This document shows positions 27,001 to 35,987 of a stretch of DNA of 64,000 nucleotides, one piece after another; within the stretch, counting starts at the first letter, position 1, and every line of letters starts with the position of its first letter. The notes beneath the pieces are model-generated. The model was not told the DNA's origin and searched no databases. It saw only the letters and a list, made by a program, of their open reading frames with translations. The stretch is from Sphingomonas profundi (GTDB lineage: Bacteria; Pseudomonadota; Alphaproteobacteria; Sphingomonadales; Sphingomonadaceae): contig NZ_CP046535.1 in assembly GCF_009739515.1 (NCBI RefSeq), forward strand, positions 1,426,001 to 1,490,000. The letters run 5' to 3'. Position numbers and translations under genes: made by a program.

Positions 27001-28055
27001 GCAGCCCGTACAGCACGCTGAAGGACTATCAGTTCTGGCGCCGCGCCGTATCCCGCACTGAAACGCACCTGTTCGATCCGGTGGTGGCGCCGCGCTTCCG
27101 GATCGCGGCGGATGCCCGGGTGGCGACGGCGGGCAGCTGCTTCGCTCAGCACATCTCCCGCCGGCTGCGCGAGATCGACTTCAACTATTACATCCCCGAA
27201 GCGGGCGAACATCTGCCGGCCGAGGAGCGGGGGCCGCGCAACTACGGCGTGTTCTCGGCGCGCTTCGGCAACCTCTACACCACCGCCCAGCTGCACCAGC
27301 TGTTCCTGGAAGCGTTCGGCGAGCGCATTCCGCACGAGATGGCGTGGCGGCGGCCTGACGGCCGCTACGTCGATGCCTACCGCCAGCAGGTGGAGCCGGC
27401 CGGCTTCGCCAGCGCGAACGAGGTGGCGGCGGATCGCGCCCGCCACCTGGCGGCGGTGCGAGCGATGTTCCTCAACGCCGACGTGTTCGTGTTCACCATG
27501 GGGCTGACGGAGGCGTGGCGATCGCGCGTGGACGGATCAGTCTTCCCGCTCGCCCCCGGCGTGGTCGCCGGCAGCTTCGATCCGGAGCGGTATGAGGCGG
27601 TGAACTTCGGCGTCGAGGAGGTGCGCGGCGACCTCGTCCGCTTCCTCGATCGGCTGAAGGCGGTGAACCCCGGCGTGCGCGTGCTGCTGACGGTATCGCC
27701 GGTGCCGCTGATCGCCACGTTCGAGGATCGCAACGTGCTCTGCTCCACCACCTACAGCAAGTCGGTGCTGCGCGTGGTGGCGGACATGGTGACGCGCGAG
27801 CATGACTGGACGGACTATTTCCCGTCGTTCGAGATCATCACCGGCAGCTATGCCGGCGGGCTGTACTACGAGGACGATTATCGCGACGTGAACCGCATCG
27901 GCGTGGCCCACGCGATGCGCTGCTTCCTGAAGAATTATGTCGAGCGGGACGCACCGCCGCAGCCGGACGCGGCCGCAGCGCAGCTGGTGGCGGCCCGCGC
28001 CGCCAGCTCCGGCGTGATCTGCGACGAGGAGGCGATCGACGCGATCCGCGCCTGA
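26997..28055 (+). CDS. GSCFA-domain protein, SGNH-hydrolase-like
   Basis: A 352-residue protein named for its own motif, seen here as VATAGSCFAQHISRRL near residue 48. GSCFA proteins share the SGNH/GDSL hydrolase fold, the Ser in GSC being the likely nucleophile, and recur in polysaccharide clusters where they may be O-acetyl esterases or transferases. Further family blocks are FGNLYTTAQL, FVFTMGLTEAW, LLTVSPVPLIATF and YFPSFEII. It starts inside the WcbI stop codon, which suggests a joint role in modifying a surface sugar. Confidence 0.85.
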   Translation: MSSPYSTLKDYQFWRRAVSRTETHLFDPVVAPRFRIAADARVATAGSCFAQHISRRLREIDFNYYIPEAGEHLPAEERGPRNYGVFSARFGNLYTTAQLHQLFLEAFGERIPHEMAWRRPDGRYVDAYRQQVEPAGFASANEVAADRARHLAAVRAMFLNADVFVFTMGLTEAWRSRVDGSVFPLAPGVVAGSFDPERYEAVNFGVEEVRGDLVRFLDRLKAVNPGVRVLLTVSPVPLIATFEDRNVLCSTTYSKSVLRVVADMVTREHDWTDYFPSFEIITGSYAGGLYYEDDYRDVNRIGVAHAMRCFLKNYVERDAPPQPDAAAAQLVAARAASSGVICDEEAIDAIRA

Positions 28056-28086
28056 GGCGATTCGTGCCCCGGCGCGCGCTCAGGCG
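28049..28086. terminator. Possible shared hairpin at convergent gene ends
   Basis: CGCCTGAG (28049-28056) pairs with CTCAGGCG (28079-28086) across the GSCFA and methyltransferase stops, which face each other. The arms include both stop codons. There is no U-tract and the loop is 22 bases, so the assignment is weak. Confidence 0.3.
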
Positions 28087-28880
28087 GCGCGTGCCGGGAG
28101 CGGAGTCGGCGCGTCGCGCGGGGCCTCCGTCGCCTCGACGGCCTCGGGTGCCGTCGCCTTGTGGCGCAGCACGATCATGTCCTGATGGCCCAGCGCGCCG
28201 CGCGGGATGTAGCTCATGATGTCGAAGAAGCGGCCCCAGTGCGAAAAGACATAGGCCGGCGTGTGGAAGCTGCTCTGGTAGAAGCTCGGGAAATTGTCAG
28301 CCCACACATCGTCGACGAGGAAGTAGAAGCCGTCTTTCGCCAACGCCTCCCGCGCTCCCGTGACCACCCGTTGCAGCGCCGCATCGTCCTTCGGCAGCAC
28401 CGATGTCCAGTGGTCGAAGGCGAACGGGCCGTGCACCGTCAGCATCAGCACGCCGCCGGGCGCCAGCACGCGGCCCAGCTCGGCCAGCCACGCATCCTGA
28501 TAGGCTTCGTCCAGATGGCTCAGCACGCTGTGGTTGATGATGAGGTCGAAATGGCCGTCGGCATAGGGCAGCGGCGGCAGGCCGGGCGTGTGCTGCACAT
28601 GCAGATAGGGCAGGTTGTCACGCAGCCACGCGATGCCCTTCGGATCGATGTCGCAGCCGTGCAGTTCCTGCGCGTGCGGGTGGAACGGCAGGTGGCGCAG
28701 GATGCGGCCGCAGCCGCAGCCCCATTCCAGGATGCGCGCGAACTGCGGCAGGCTGCGGCCGATACCAGCCAGCGCCATGGCGAAGTTCTGCACCGACAGG
28801 GCGCCAAGCGTATCGAACAGCACGGGATCGCGCGTGCCCGCCACGTTGAAGCGAAGGTCCTCCGGCGGAAGCGGCAGCAT
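28080..28880 (-). CDS. Class I SAM-dependent methyltransferase
   Basis: A 266-residue Rossmann-fold methyltransferase. Motif I is ILEWGCGCGRILRHL, the acidic end of strand 2 is LHGCDIDPKGI, and motif II/post II are DLIINHSVLSHLD and LGRVLAPGGVLMLTVHG. The substrate is unknown; the neighbouring WcbI, GSCFA and GT2 genes suggest a sugar or glycolipid. It lies downstream of ahcY on the same strand, an enzyme that removes the product SAH. Its Shine-Dalgarno (AGGAGG, 7 bases before the ATG) is buried in a 15-bp hairpin. Confidence 0.85.
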   Translation of the reverse strand: MLPLPPEDLRFNVAGTRDPVLFDTLGALSVQNFAMALAGIGRSLPQFARILEWGCGCGRILRHLPFHPHAQELHGCDIDPKGIAWLRDNLPYLHVQHTPGLPPLPYADGHFDLIINHSVLSHLDEAYQDAWLAELGRVLAPGGVLMLTVHGPFAFDHWTSVLPKDDAALQRVVTGAREALAKDGFYFLVDDVWADNFPSFYQSSFHTPAYVFSHWGRFFDIMSYIPRGALGHQDMIVLRHKATAPEAVEATEAPRDAPTPLPARAA

Positions 28881-28887
28881 CGATCAT

Positions 28888-28922
28888 CCTCCTGTCGCGG
28901 GCACGACGCCCGCGGCAGGAGG
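28888..28922 (-). promoter_or_regulatory. Shine-Dalgarno-sequestering hairpin in the methyltransferase leader
   Basis: A 15-bp stem with a single mismatch (28888-28902 with 28908-28922, loop ACGAC). On the minus-strand transcript the downstream arm ends in CAGGAGG, which is the ribosome-binding site of the methyltransferase; the opposite arm CCTCCTG pairs with it completely. No U-tract follows, so translational control is likelier than termination. Confidence 0.6.
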
Positions 28923-29008
28923 TATAGGCATCAGCCGCTCGCCGCCGACACGCCTATCCGGACCGGATCGGAAGCAATCGCGGTCGGCGCACGGCCCAAG
29001 GCGACGGA

Positions 29009-30427
29009 TCAGTAGCGGTAATGATCGGGCTTGAACGGGCCTTCCGGCGTCACGCCGATGTAGCTGGCCTGCTTGGCCGTCAGCTTCGTCAGCTTCACGC
29101 CCAGCTTCTCCAGGTGCAGCGCGGCGACCTTCTCGTCGAGATGCTTCGGCAGCACGAACACCTCGTTGGCATAGTGGCCGGGCTTGGTCCAAAGCTCGAT
29201 CTGCGCCATCACCTGGTTGGTGAAGCTGGCAGACATCACGAACGACGGGTGGCCGGTCGCGCAGCCGAGATTCACCAGCCGGCCCTTGGCGAGCACGATG
29301 ATCTGCTTGCCGTCGGGAAACTCGACGAGGTCTACCTGCGGCTTGATCTCGGTCCACTTGTAGTTGCTGAGGCCCGCGATCTGGATCTCGCTGTCGAAAT
29401 GGCCGATGTTGCACACGATGCTCATCGGCTTCATCGCCGCCATATGCTCGGCGGTGATCACGTCGGCATTGCCGGTGGCGGTGACGAAGATGTCGGCGCG
29501 CTTCACCGCCTCATCCATCGTCACCACCTCGAAGCCCTCCATCGCCGCCTGCAGCGCGCAGATCGGATCGATCTCCGTCACCAGCACGCGGGCGCCGCCG
29601 TTGCGCAGCGACTGGGCCGAGCCCTTGCCGACATCGCCGAAGCCGGCGACGGTCGCCACCTTGCCGGCGAGCATCACGTCCGTCGCGCGGCGGATCGCGT
29701 CGACCAGCGATTCCTTGCAGCCATAGAGATTGTCGAACTTCGACTTGGTGACGCTGTCGTTCACGTTGATCGCGGGGAAGGGCAGCTCGCCCTTCCTGGC
29801 GATGTGATAGAGGCGGTGGACGCCGGTGGTGGTCTCCTCGGAGACGCCGCGAATGTTCTTCACGGTCTCCGTGAGATAGCCGGGCTTGCGCGCGACGAAC
29901 GCCTTCAGCGATCGGTGGAATTCCACCTCCTCGTCATTCTCCGGCTCGGCCAGCGCGTGGCCGGCCTCCAGCTTGGCGCCCAGCAGCGCGAACATCGTCG
30001 CGTCGCCGCCATCGTCCAGGATCATGTTGCAGGTGCGGCCGGTGCCGTCGTCCCAGTCGAAGATGTTCTGCACATAGTCCCAATATTCCGCCAGGGTCTC
30101 GCCCTTCAGCGCGAACACGGGGATGCCGGCGGCGGCGATCGCGGCGGCGGCATGGTCCTGCGTGGAGAAGATGTTGCAGGTGGCCCAGCGCACCTCGGCA
30201 CCCAGCGCCACCAGCGTCTCGATCAGCACCGCCGTCTGGATCGTCATGTGCAGCGATCCGGTGATGCGCGCGCCCGTCAGCGGCTTGGCCGCGCCGAACT
30301 CCTCGCGCAGCGCCATCAGGCCCGGCATCTCGGTCTCGGCGATCCTGATCTCGGCGCGGCCATAAGCGGCCAGCGAGATGTCGCGCACGAGATAGTCGCT
30401 AAAGCTTTCGACGGGCAGGCTGGCCAC
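29009..30427 (-). CDS. ahcY: Adenosylhomocysteinase
   Basis: A 472-residue NAD-dependent S-adenosylhomocysteine hydrolase; it splits SAH to adenosine and homocysteine, relieving product inhibition of methyltransferases. The NAD-binding motif is [15 protein letters not shown]; substrate-site blocks are [32 protein letters not shown] and the C-terminal [10 protein letters not shown] with terminal Lys/Tyr residues. I take the GTG at 30427, with GGAG eight bases upstream, as start. ATG at 30472 would add 15 residues not typical of the family. A symmetrical operator-like sequence lies about 90 bases upstream. Confidence 0.95.
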   Translation of the reverse strand: MASLPVESFSDYLVRDISLAAYGRAEIRIAETEMPGLMALREEFGAAKPLTGARITGSLHMTIQTAVLIETLVALGAEVRWATCNIFSTQDHAAAAIAAAGIPVFALKGETLAEYWDYVQNIFDWDDGTGRTCNMILDDGGDATMFALLGAKLEAGHALAEPENDEEVEFHRSLKAFVARKPGYLTETVKNIRGVSEETTTGVHRLYHIARKGELPFPAINVNDSVTKSKFDNLYGCKESLVDAIRRATDVMLAGKVATVAGFGDVGKGSAQSLRNGGARVLVTEIDPICALQAAMEGFEVVTMDEAVKRADIFVTATGNADVITAEHMAAMKPMSIVCNIGHFDSEIQIAGLSNYKWTEIKPQVDLVEFPDGKQIIVLAKGRLVNLGCATGHPSFVMSASFTNQVMAQIELWTKPGHYANEVFVLPKHLDEKVAALHLEKLGVKLTKLTAKQASYIGVTPEGPFKPDHYRY

Positions 30428-30512
30428 GATCACGTCTCCCGGGAAGATGGGCGGCCGCCGGATGGCGGCCATATGGTCGCCCGGTTACAAGCCGGACGCG
30501 CCGATTGCAAAT

Positions 30513-30536
30513 ATAAAGACTTCTTTATGTCTTTAT
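30513..30536. promoter_or_regulatory. ATAAAGA/TCTTTAT palindromes, candidate SAH-responsive operator of ahcY
   Basis: An AT-rich island (ATAAAGACTTCTTTAT at 30513-30528, then GTCTTTAT to 30536) contains two overlapping dyads. The ATAAAGA-N2-TCTTTAT form resembles the operator I recall for ArsR-type SAH sensors (SahR/SamR) upstream of methionine-cycle genes in Proteobacteria; this is recalled, not checked. It sits 86-110 bases before the ahcY start. A regulator gene is not in the window. Confidence 0.6.
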
Positions 30537-30561
30537 CGAGACAGGCGCGCCGGGTTGCGGC

Positions 30562-31122
30562 TCAGGCCGTGCCGGCGCCCGCCGCCAGCAGCCGCGCATC
30601 GATGCCGGCACTGTCGAAGCCCGCCGTCCAGCGCCGGTCCGCCGGTCGCTCGAACAGGATGGCGTCGTCGCCGGGCGTCGCGAACCAGCCATGGCGGGTC
30701 ATCTCCATGTCAAGCTGCCCCTCGCCCCAGCCGGCATAGCCCAGCGCCACGATCCACCGCGCCGGCCCGGTGCCCTCGGCGATGGCGCGCAGCACGTCCA
30801 GGGTGCCGGTCAGCGCCCAGCGCCCGCCCACCTTCAGCGTCTCGTCGCCGATCCAGTCCTGGCTGTGCAGCACGAAGCCGCGCTGCGGCTCCACCGGCCC
30901 GCCGACATGCACCGGCGCGTCGGGTGCGTCGCCCGGCGCGATCTGGAGTTCGGCGAGAAGGCCATGCAGGCCCAGCCGCGGCACCAGCCGGCCCACGCCG
31001 ATGCCCAGCGCCCCGTTCGGATCGTGCGCGCACATCGCGATCACCGCGCGTTCGAAGCGCGGATCGCCGATTCCCGGCATCGCCAGCAGATATTGGCCGG
31101 CGAGAGAGGCTGGTGCTTCCAT
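30562..31122 (-). CDS. YqgE/AlgH family protein (UPF0301)
   Basis: A 186-residue protein with family blocks LAMPGIGDPRFERAVIAMCAHDPNGALGI, HVGGPVEPQRGFVLHS and YAGWGEGQLDMEM. Members have a conserved fold; AlgH was linked to alginate control in Pseudomonas, yet the biochemical role is unsettled. Cytoplasmic, no signal peptide. It is upstream of ahcY on the same strand, but the 134-base gap with the operator suggests separate transcription. Confidence 0.9.
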   Translation of the reverse strand: MEAPASLAGQYLLAMPGIGDPRFERAVIAMCAHDPNGALGIGVGRLVPRLGLHGLLAELQIAPGDAPDAPVHVGGPVEPQRGFVLHSQDWIGDETLKVGGRWALTGTLDVLRAIAEGTGPARWIVALGYAGWGEGQLDMEMTRHGWFATPGDDAILFERPADRRWTAGFDSAGIDARLLAAGAGTA

Positions 31123-31217
31123 CCCGTCATTTTATAGAGGGCTGTCATGGCGCGTCCACACTCCTTCCCCCAAATGCGTGATGGGCCGGCCGCGCCGGGC
31201 CGCAGCGGAGGCACGGG

Positions 31218-32171
31218 ATGAACGATCACGCGCCCGCCGTCTCCGTGATCGTGCCCGCCTATGGCCTCGCGCATCTCGTTGGCGAGACGCTGCGATCGCT
31301 CCAGGCGCAGCGTTTCCAGGACTGGGAGGCGATCGTGGTGGACGATGGCGCGCCCGACGACGTCGAGGGCGCGTTGCGGCCGTTCCGGACCGATTCGCGA
31401 ATCCGGCTGCTGCAGACCGACAATCGCGGCGTCGCCACCGCGCGCAACCGCGCGATCGGCCACGCCCGCGCGCCACTGATCGCGCTTCTCGACGGCGACG
31501 ACCTCTACGAGCCGGATTATCTCGACACGATGGTCGCCGCGATCGACCATGATGCGCGGCTCGGCTTCGTCAGCTGCGACGCCACCTATTTCGGCGAGGC
31601 GGCGCGCGAGGGGCGGCGCTTCTCCGAGTTCAGCCCGCAGGTGCCGCCGATCACGCTCGATCGGATGATGCGACGCGAGTTCAACGTGTTCACCGCCTGC
31701 ATCCTGCGGCTGGCCGCCTTCAACGAGGTGGGCGGCTATGACGGCACGCTGCCAGCCGCCGAGGATTTCGACCTGTGGCTGCGTCTGCTGGAGGCCGGGT
31801 GGCAGGGCGGCTATGTCGCGCAGGTGCTGGTGCGCTACCGGCGGCGGGCCGAGTCGCTCTCCCGCCAGACGGCGAAGATGATGGCCGCCCTCGCCCGCGT
31901 CTACCGCGCCGCCGCCGCCCGCCTGGGGCAGCGGCCGGAGGCCGGCGTCGCCGCCGAGATGGCCGCGCAGATAGAGCGGCAGACCGCGTGGGAGGAAGGC
32001 GACGCGCTGATCCGCGCGGGCCGCGTGCGCGAGGGGCTGCGCGTGCTGCGGGCGGCGCGCGCGTGGCAGCGATCGCGGCGGTGGTGGGTGGCGATGCCGC
32101 TGATGCTCGCCGTGCCCGCCCTCGCCAAGCCGCTGCTGCGCGGACGCCAGCGATGGAACGAAGCGGGCTGA
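31218..32171 (+). CDS. Family 2 glycosyltransferase
   Basis: A 317-residue GT-A fold enzyme: VSVIVPAYGLAHLVGETLRSLQAQ at the N-terminus, the DDGAPDD nucleotide-binding loop, the metal-binding segment LLDGDDLYEPDYLDTM, and AAEDFDLWLRLLEAG with the catalytic-base Asp region (ED). It transfers a sugar from an NDP donor in the cytoplasm or at the inner membrane; donor and acceptor are unknown. Together with the WcbI, GSCFA and methyltransferase genes it may belong to a small surface-glycan locus. Shine-Dalgarno GGAGG is about ten bases upstream. Confidence 0.88.
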   Translation: MNDHAPAVSVIVPAYGLAHLVGETLRSLQAQRFQDWEAIVVDDGAPDDVEGALRPFRTDSRIRLLQTDNRGVATARNRAIGHARAPLIALLDGDDLYEPDYLDTMVAAIDHDARLGFVSCDATYFGEAAREGRRFSEFSPQVPPITLDRMMRREFNVFTACILRLAAFNEVGGYDGTLPAAEDFDLWLRLLEAGWQGGYVAQVLVRYRRRAESLSRQTAKMMAALARVYRAAAARLGQRPEAGVAAEMAAQIERQTAWEEGDALIRAGRVREGLRVLRAARAWQRSRRWWVAMPLMLAVPALAKPLLRGRQRWNEAG

Positions 32172-32233
32172 CCGGCCTTTCGCTTCCACCGCCGCCACGC
32201 AGGCGCGGCACCAGTTTCGACCGGAAGGACCAG

Positions 32234-32719
32234 ATGATGACGATCAAGGTAGGCGATACGATCCCGGAGACCGGCTTCGTGAAGATGGGCGAGAGCGGGC
32301 CGGAGCCGGTCGATTCCGCCAGCTACTTCAAGGGCCGCAGGATCGCCTTGTTCTCGGTGCCGGGCGCCTTCACCCCCACCTGCTCGGCCAAGCACCTGCC
32401 GAGCTTCGTGGAGAAGGCCGATGCGCTGAAGGCCAAGGGCATAGACGAGATCGCCGGCACCTCGGTGAACGACGCGTTCGTGATGGGCGCCTGGGGCAAG
32501 AGCGCCGGCACCGACGGCAAGATCACGCTGCTGGCGGACGGCAACGGCGATTTCGCCCGCGCCGTGGGGCTGGAGATGGACGGCACCAAGTTCGGCATGG
32601 GCAAGCGCGGCCAGCGCTTCTCGATGGTGGTGAACGACGGCGTGGTCGAGCAGCTGAACGTCGAGGCGCCGGGCGAGTATAAGGTCAGCTCCGCCGAGCA
32701 CATGCTCGAACAGCTCTGA
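32234..32719 (+). CDS. Peroxiredoxin of the Prx5 type
   Basis: A 161-residue redoxin with the Prx5 active site SVPGAFTPTCSAKHLP (peroxidatic Cys50 counted from 32234). No second resolving cysteine stands out, as in one-Cys, glutathione/glutaredoxin-dependent members. It reduces peroxides in the cytoplasm, complementing AhpC at the left end of the window. Start ATG at 32234 or 32237, behind GGAAGGA. The stop is followed by a 7-bp hairpin (CCGATCG/CGATCGG) shared with the convergent GGDEF gene. Confidence 0.9.
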   Translation: MMTIKVGDTIPETGFVKMGESGPEPVDSASYFKGRRIALFSVPGAFTPTCSAKHLPSFVEKADALKAKGIDEIAGTSVNDAFVMGAWGKSAGTDGKITLLADGNGDFARAVGLEMDGTKFGMGKRGQRFSMVVNDGVVEQLNVEAPGEYKVSSAEHMLEQL

Positions 32720-32741
32720 GCCGATCGCCCGTCCGATCGGG

Positions 32742-33908
32742 CTACCGGCCGACGGGCGCGAACGTCACGCGATCGCGCCCGTCCAGCTTCGATCGGTAGA
32801 GCGCGTCGTCTGCCCGCGCGAGAAGCGCGTCCAGCGAGGCGTCGCCCGGCGCGAGTTCGGCGACGCCGAAGCTGGTCGTCACGGTCTGCGGCGGATCGAT
32901 CGGCAGGTCGATCGTCGCCACGTCGCGGCGCAGGCGGTCGATCACCGCCACCGCCGCCTCGCCGGGCGTGTTGACCAGCAGCAGCACGAATTCCTCGCCG
33001 CCCAGCCGGCCGAACAGGTCGCCCTGGCGGATCGCCTCACCGATCCTGTCGGAGAAGCGGCGCAGCAGCGCGTCGCCCGCCGCATGGCCGTGCGCGTCGT
33101 TCACCGCCTTGAACCGATCGAGGTCGGCGATCGCCAATGACAGCGGCTGGGCGTGGCGCAGCGCGTTGGCCATCACCCTGCCCGCCGCCTCCTCGAACCC
33201 GCGACGGTTGAGGATGCCGGTCAGCGGGTCGCGCGCGGCCAGCGCCCGCATCCGCTCGGCCAGATCGGCGGCGAGCAGGAAGGTGATGAACAGGCCGGTG
33301 CCGGCATAGGCCGCCGGCAGCCCCAGCAGCAGCAGCCAGCGATCGAGATGGCCGAAGCGGCCGCCATCCAGCGCCGATCCGATGGCAACGGCGGCCACCG
33401 CGATGCTGAACAGCGCGAACAGCCACAGCATCGCCACCATCGACCGCTCGGCGGCGCTCGCCTGCTCGCCCCGGCGGCCCACCACCGCCGCCGCGCCGGC
33501 CAGCACCACGCCGCGAAACAGCAGCGGCGCGGCGCGCGTAAGCCATCCGGTCGGCGCGATCACGATCGATCCGATCAGCACCGCCACGATGAGCGCGCCG
33601 GCACCGGCGAACAGCAGCCGATGTTCCTCCACGCCGGCGCGCTGGCGGAAGCCCAGCGCCAGCAGCGCCGAAACCACCACCGAGAGGATATTGACCAGCA
33701 GGAACAGCCACGCGCTGCCGCCGCCCAGCACATGGACGAGGTTGATCGTCCACTGCACGGTGCCGATGGCGAAGGCGATCGCCCAGGTGCGGGCGTGGCG
33801 CGGCCGCTCCAGCGTCACCCACGCGATGGTGAGGATCGCCGCCAGCATCGCACTCAGCAGCAGCAGGGCGACGAGAACCGAAAGACCTTCGTGCATGCCC
33901 CTCCCCAT
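32742..33908 (-). CDS. Membrane-bound diguanylate cyclase (GGDEF)
   Basis: A 388-residue protein with about six N-terminal transmembrane helices (residues 5-225) of a MASE-like sensor type, followed by a GGDEF domain (DPLTGILNRRGFEEAAG to the C-terminus). The catalytic loop is RLGGEEFVLLL, an intact GGEEF. It should make cyclic di-GMP. I see no clear RxxD inhibitory site at the usual five-residue distance before GGEEF. Start at 33908 or, more typically, 33896 (MHEGLSVLV). No gene partner. Confidence 0.9.
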   Translation of the reverse strand: MGRGMHEGLSVLVALLLLSAMLAAILTIAWVTLERPRHARTWAIAFAIGTVQWTINLVHVLGGGSAWLFLLVNILSVVVSALLALGFRQRAGVEEHRLLFAGAGALIVAVLIGSIVIAPTGWLTRAAPLLFRGVVLAGAAAVVGRRGEQASAAERSMVAMLWLFALFSIAVAAVAIGSALDGGRFGHLDRWLLLLGLPAAYAGTGLFITFLLAADLAERMRALAARDPLTGILNRRGFEEAAGRVMANALRHAQPLSLAIADLDRFKAVNDAHGHAAGDALLRRFSDRIGEAIRQGDLFGRLGGEEFVLLLVNTPGEAAVAVIDRLRRDVATIDLPIDPPQTVTTSFGVAELAPGDASLDALLARADDALYRSKLDGRDRVTFAPVGR

Positions 33909-34053
33909 CCCGCACCCGCCGCCGCCCGCCGCAGGTCAGGGCGCGGGCGCATCTAGATCAAAGGGATAGGCAGCCGCCACATGTCTTTGCGGAATCGTGG
34001 CTTTGTCGCGATCTGTCGTTCGTTTACCATGGCGCGACGCGCACGATCTTGCC

Positions 34054-35916
34054 TCACCAGCCGCACTGCCGGCCCTTGTTCTGCTCCTTCAGCCAGTCGG
34101 CCAGCGGCGCGAAATAAGCGAGCATCGCCGCGCCATCCATCTCGCGGGTGCCGGTGAAGGTCTCCAGCGCATCCGGCCACGGCTTCGACGCGCCCATCTT
34201 CAGCATCGCATCCAGTTTCTCGCCCACCGCCTTGTTGTCGTAGAAGGAGCAGCGGTGCAGCGGCCCCGTCCACCCGGCCTGGTCGCACGCCGCCTTGTAG
34301 AACTGGAATTGCAGGATGCGGGCGAGGAAGTAGCGCATATAGGGCGTCGTCGCCGGCACATGATATTTCGCGCCGGGATCGAACGCCGTCTCCGGCCGCT
34401 CGGCCGGCGGCACGATGCCCTGATATTGCAGCCGCAGGTCGGTCCATGCCTTGTTGTAGAGATCGGGCTTGATCGTCCCGTCGAACACGCCCCAGCGCCA
34501 CTTGTCGATCAGCAGGCCGAACGGCAGGAAGGCCACCTTGTCCATCGCCTGGCGTAGCAGCAGGCCGATGTCCTTGTCCGCGCCCGGCACCTTGGCCGCA
34601 TCGAGCAGACCGATCTTCACCAGGTAATCGGGCGTGATCGAGAGCGCGACGAAGTCGCCAATCGCCTCGTGGAAGCCGTCGTTGGCGCCGTCACGGTAGA
34701 GGAAGCTCTGCTGGTTGTAGGCGCGCTGATAGTAATTGTGGCCGAGTTCGTGGTGGATGGTGACGAAGTCGTCGCCGTTCACCTTGGTGCACATCTTGAT
34801 GCGGATATCGTCCTTCGCATCGACATCCCAGGCGGAGGCGTGGCAGATCACCTCGCGGTCGCGCGGCTTGGTGATCTGCGATCGCTGCCAGAAGGTCTCC
34901 GGCAGCGGCGCGAAGCCCAGCGACGAATAGAAGCCCTCGCCGGTCTTCACCATCTTCACCGGATCGTATTTCTTCGCCAGCAGCAGCGCCGTCACGTCGT
35001 AGCCGATGCCCCCAGCCCCCTTCGGCGCGACGATATCGTAGATGTTGCCCCACTCCTGCGCCCACATGTTGCCGAGCAGGTCGGCGCGGATCGGCCCGGT
35101 CTTCGGCTGCACCGCATCGCCATATTTCTCGTTCAGGCGGGCGCGGGTGTAGCAGTGCAGCTCTTCGTAGAGCGGGCGCATCTGCTGCCACAGCCGATCC
35201 GTCAGCTTCGCGAAATCGTCCGCCGGCATGTCGTAGCCGGCGCGCCACATCGCGCCCAGATCCTTGTAGCCCAGCTCCTTGGCGCCCTGGTTGGCGATCT
35301 CGACCAGCCGGGCATAGTCCTGCTTCATCGGCGCGCCGACATTGTCGTGCCAGCTCGTCCACATCTCCTTCAACTGGGCGGGGTTGCGATTGTCGCCCAT
35401 CGCCGCTTCGATGTCTGATCCGTTGATCTCCTTGCCGGCCAGCGTCCCCCGCCCCTTGCCGTAGAGCGAGGACATGCGCGTCGAGAGCTCGTTCAGCGTC
35501 TTGGCGGCGCCCGGGGTGGAGGGGGCCGGCAGCGTGATCGACTGTTTCAGCTTCGCCAGCTTGCGCGCGGTATCGTAGCTCAGCCCCTGCACGCCGTCGA
35601 AGCGGGCGGCCTGCTTGGCCAGCCGCACCTGCCGTTCCGTCGCCTGCGCGCCCACGGCGGCGGCGACCGCATCCGTGTCGTCGGTGATGTTGGTCGCGTT
35701 GATCCACTGCACCTGCTGCTCGAAGGTGGCGGCGTCGGTGAACTCCTTCTCCGCGGCGGCGACGAAGGCGTCGGCCTCCGCCACGGTCGGCGCGGCGGCG
35801 GCGGTGTCGGCCGGGCGGGATGCGGAGCGGGGCGCGGCCACCGCCGGCGCGGCGAACGCCGGCAGGGCGACGCAGGCGGCCAGCGCCAGCGCCGAAGTCA
35901 GGGTGCGGAACTGCAT
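34054..35916 (-). CDS. M2-family metallopeptidase (ACE-like peptidyl-dipeptidase)
   Basis: A 620-residue exported zinc peptidase. Residues 1-28 are a signal peptide ([17 protein letters not shown]). The zinc site is HHELGH (His389, Glu390, His393) with the third ligand Glu in [11 protein letters not shown] about 24 residues on, the gluzincin M2 layout. Other M2 blocks: [11 protein letters not shown] and [13 protein letters not shown]. It probably removes C-terminal dipeptides in the periplasm. Start ATG at 35916. Monocistronic. Confidence 0.93.
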   Translation of the reverse strand: MQFRTLTSALALAACVALPAFAAPAVAAPRSASRPADTAAAAPTVAEADAFVAAAEKEFTDAATFEQQVQWINATNITDDTDAVAAAVGAQATERQVRLAKQAARFDGVQGLSYDTARKLAKLKQSITLPAPSTPGAAKTLNELSTRMSSLYGKGRGTLAGKEINGSDIEAAMGDNRNPAQLKEMWTSWHDNVGAPMKQDYARLVEIANQGAKELGYKDLGAMWRAGYDMPADDFAKLTDRLWQQMRPLYEELHCYTRARLNEKYGDAVQPKTGPIRADLLGNMWAQEWGNIYDIVAPKGAGGIGYDVTALLLAKKYDPVKMVKTGEGFYSSLGFAPLPETFWQRSQITKPRDREVICHASAWDVDAKDDIRIKMCTKVNGDDFVTIHHELGHNYYQRAYNQQSFLYRDGANDGFHEAIGDFVALSITPDYLVKIGLLDAAKVPGADKDIGLLLRQAMDKVAFLPFGLLIDKWRWGVFDGTIKPDLYNKAWTDLRLQYQGIVPPAERPETAFDPGAKYHVPATTPYMRYFLARILQFQFYKAACDQAGWTGPLHRCSFYDNKAVGEKLDAMLKMGASKPWPDALETFTGTREMDGAAMLAYFAPLADWLKEQNKGRQCGW

Positions 35917-35987
35917 GATGATGCCCTCTGATGCCAGTTTATGGCACCGGGCGTGCGCCGGATCGGCGCGGCGCGTCAAGCGCCGGT

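Noticed and set aside
32722-32743. CCGATCG/CGATCGG hairpin between the peroxiredoxin and GGDEF genes as a terminator
   Set aside because: Only a 7-bp stem without U-tract; GATCG motifs are abundant in this genome. Mentioned in the peroxiredoxin entry only.
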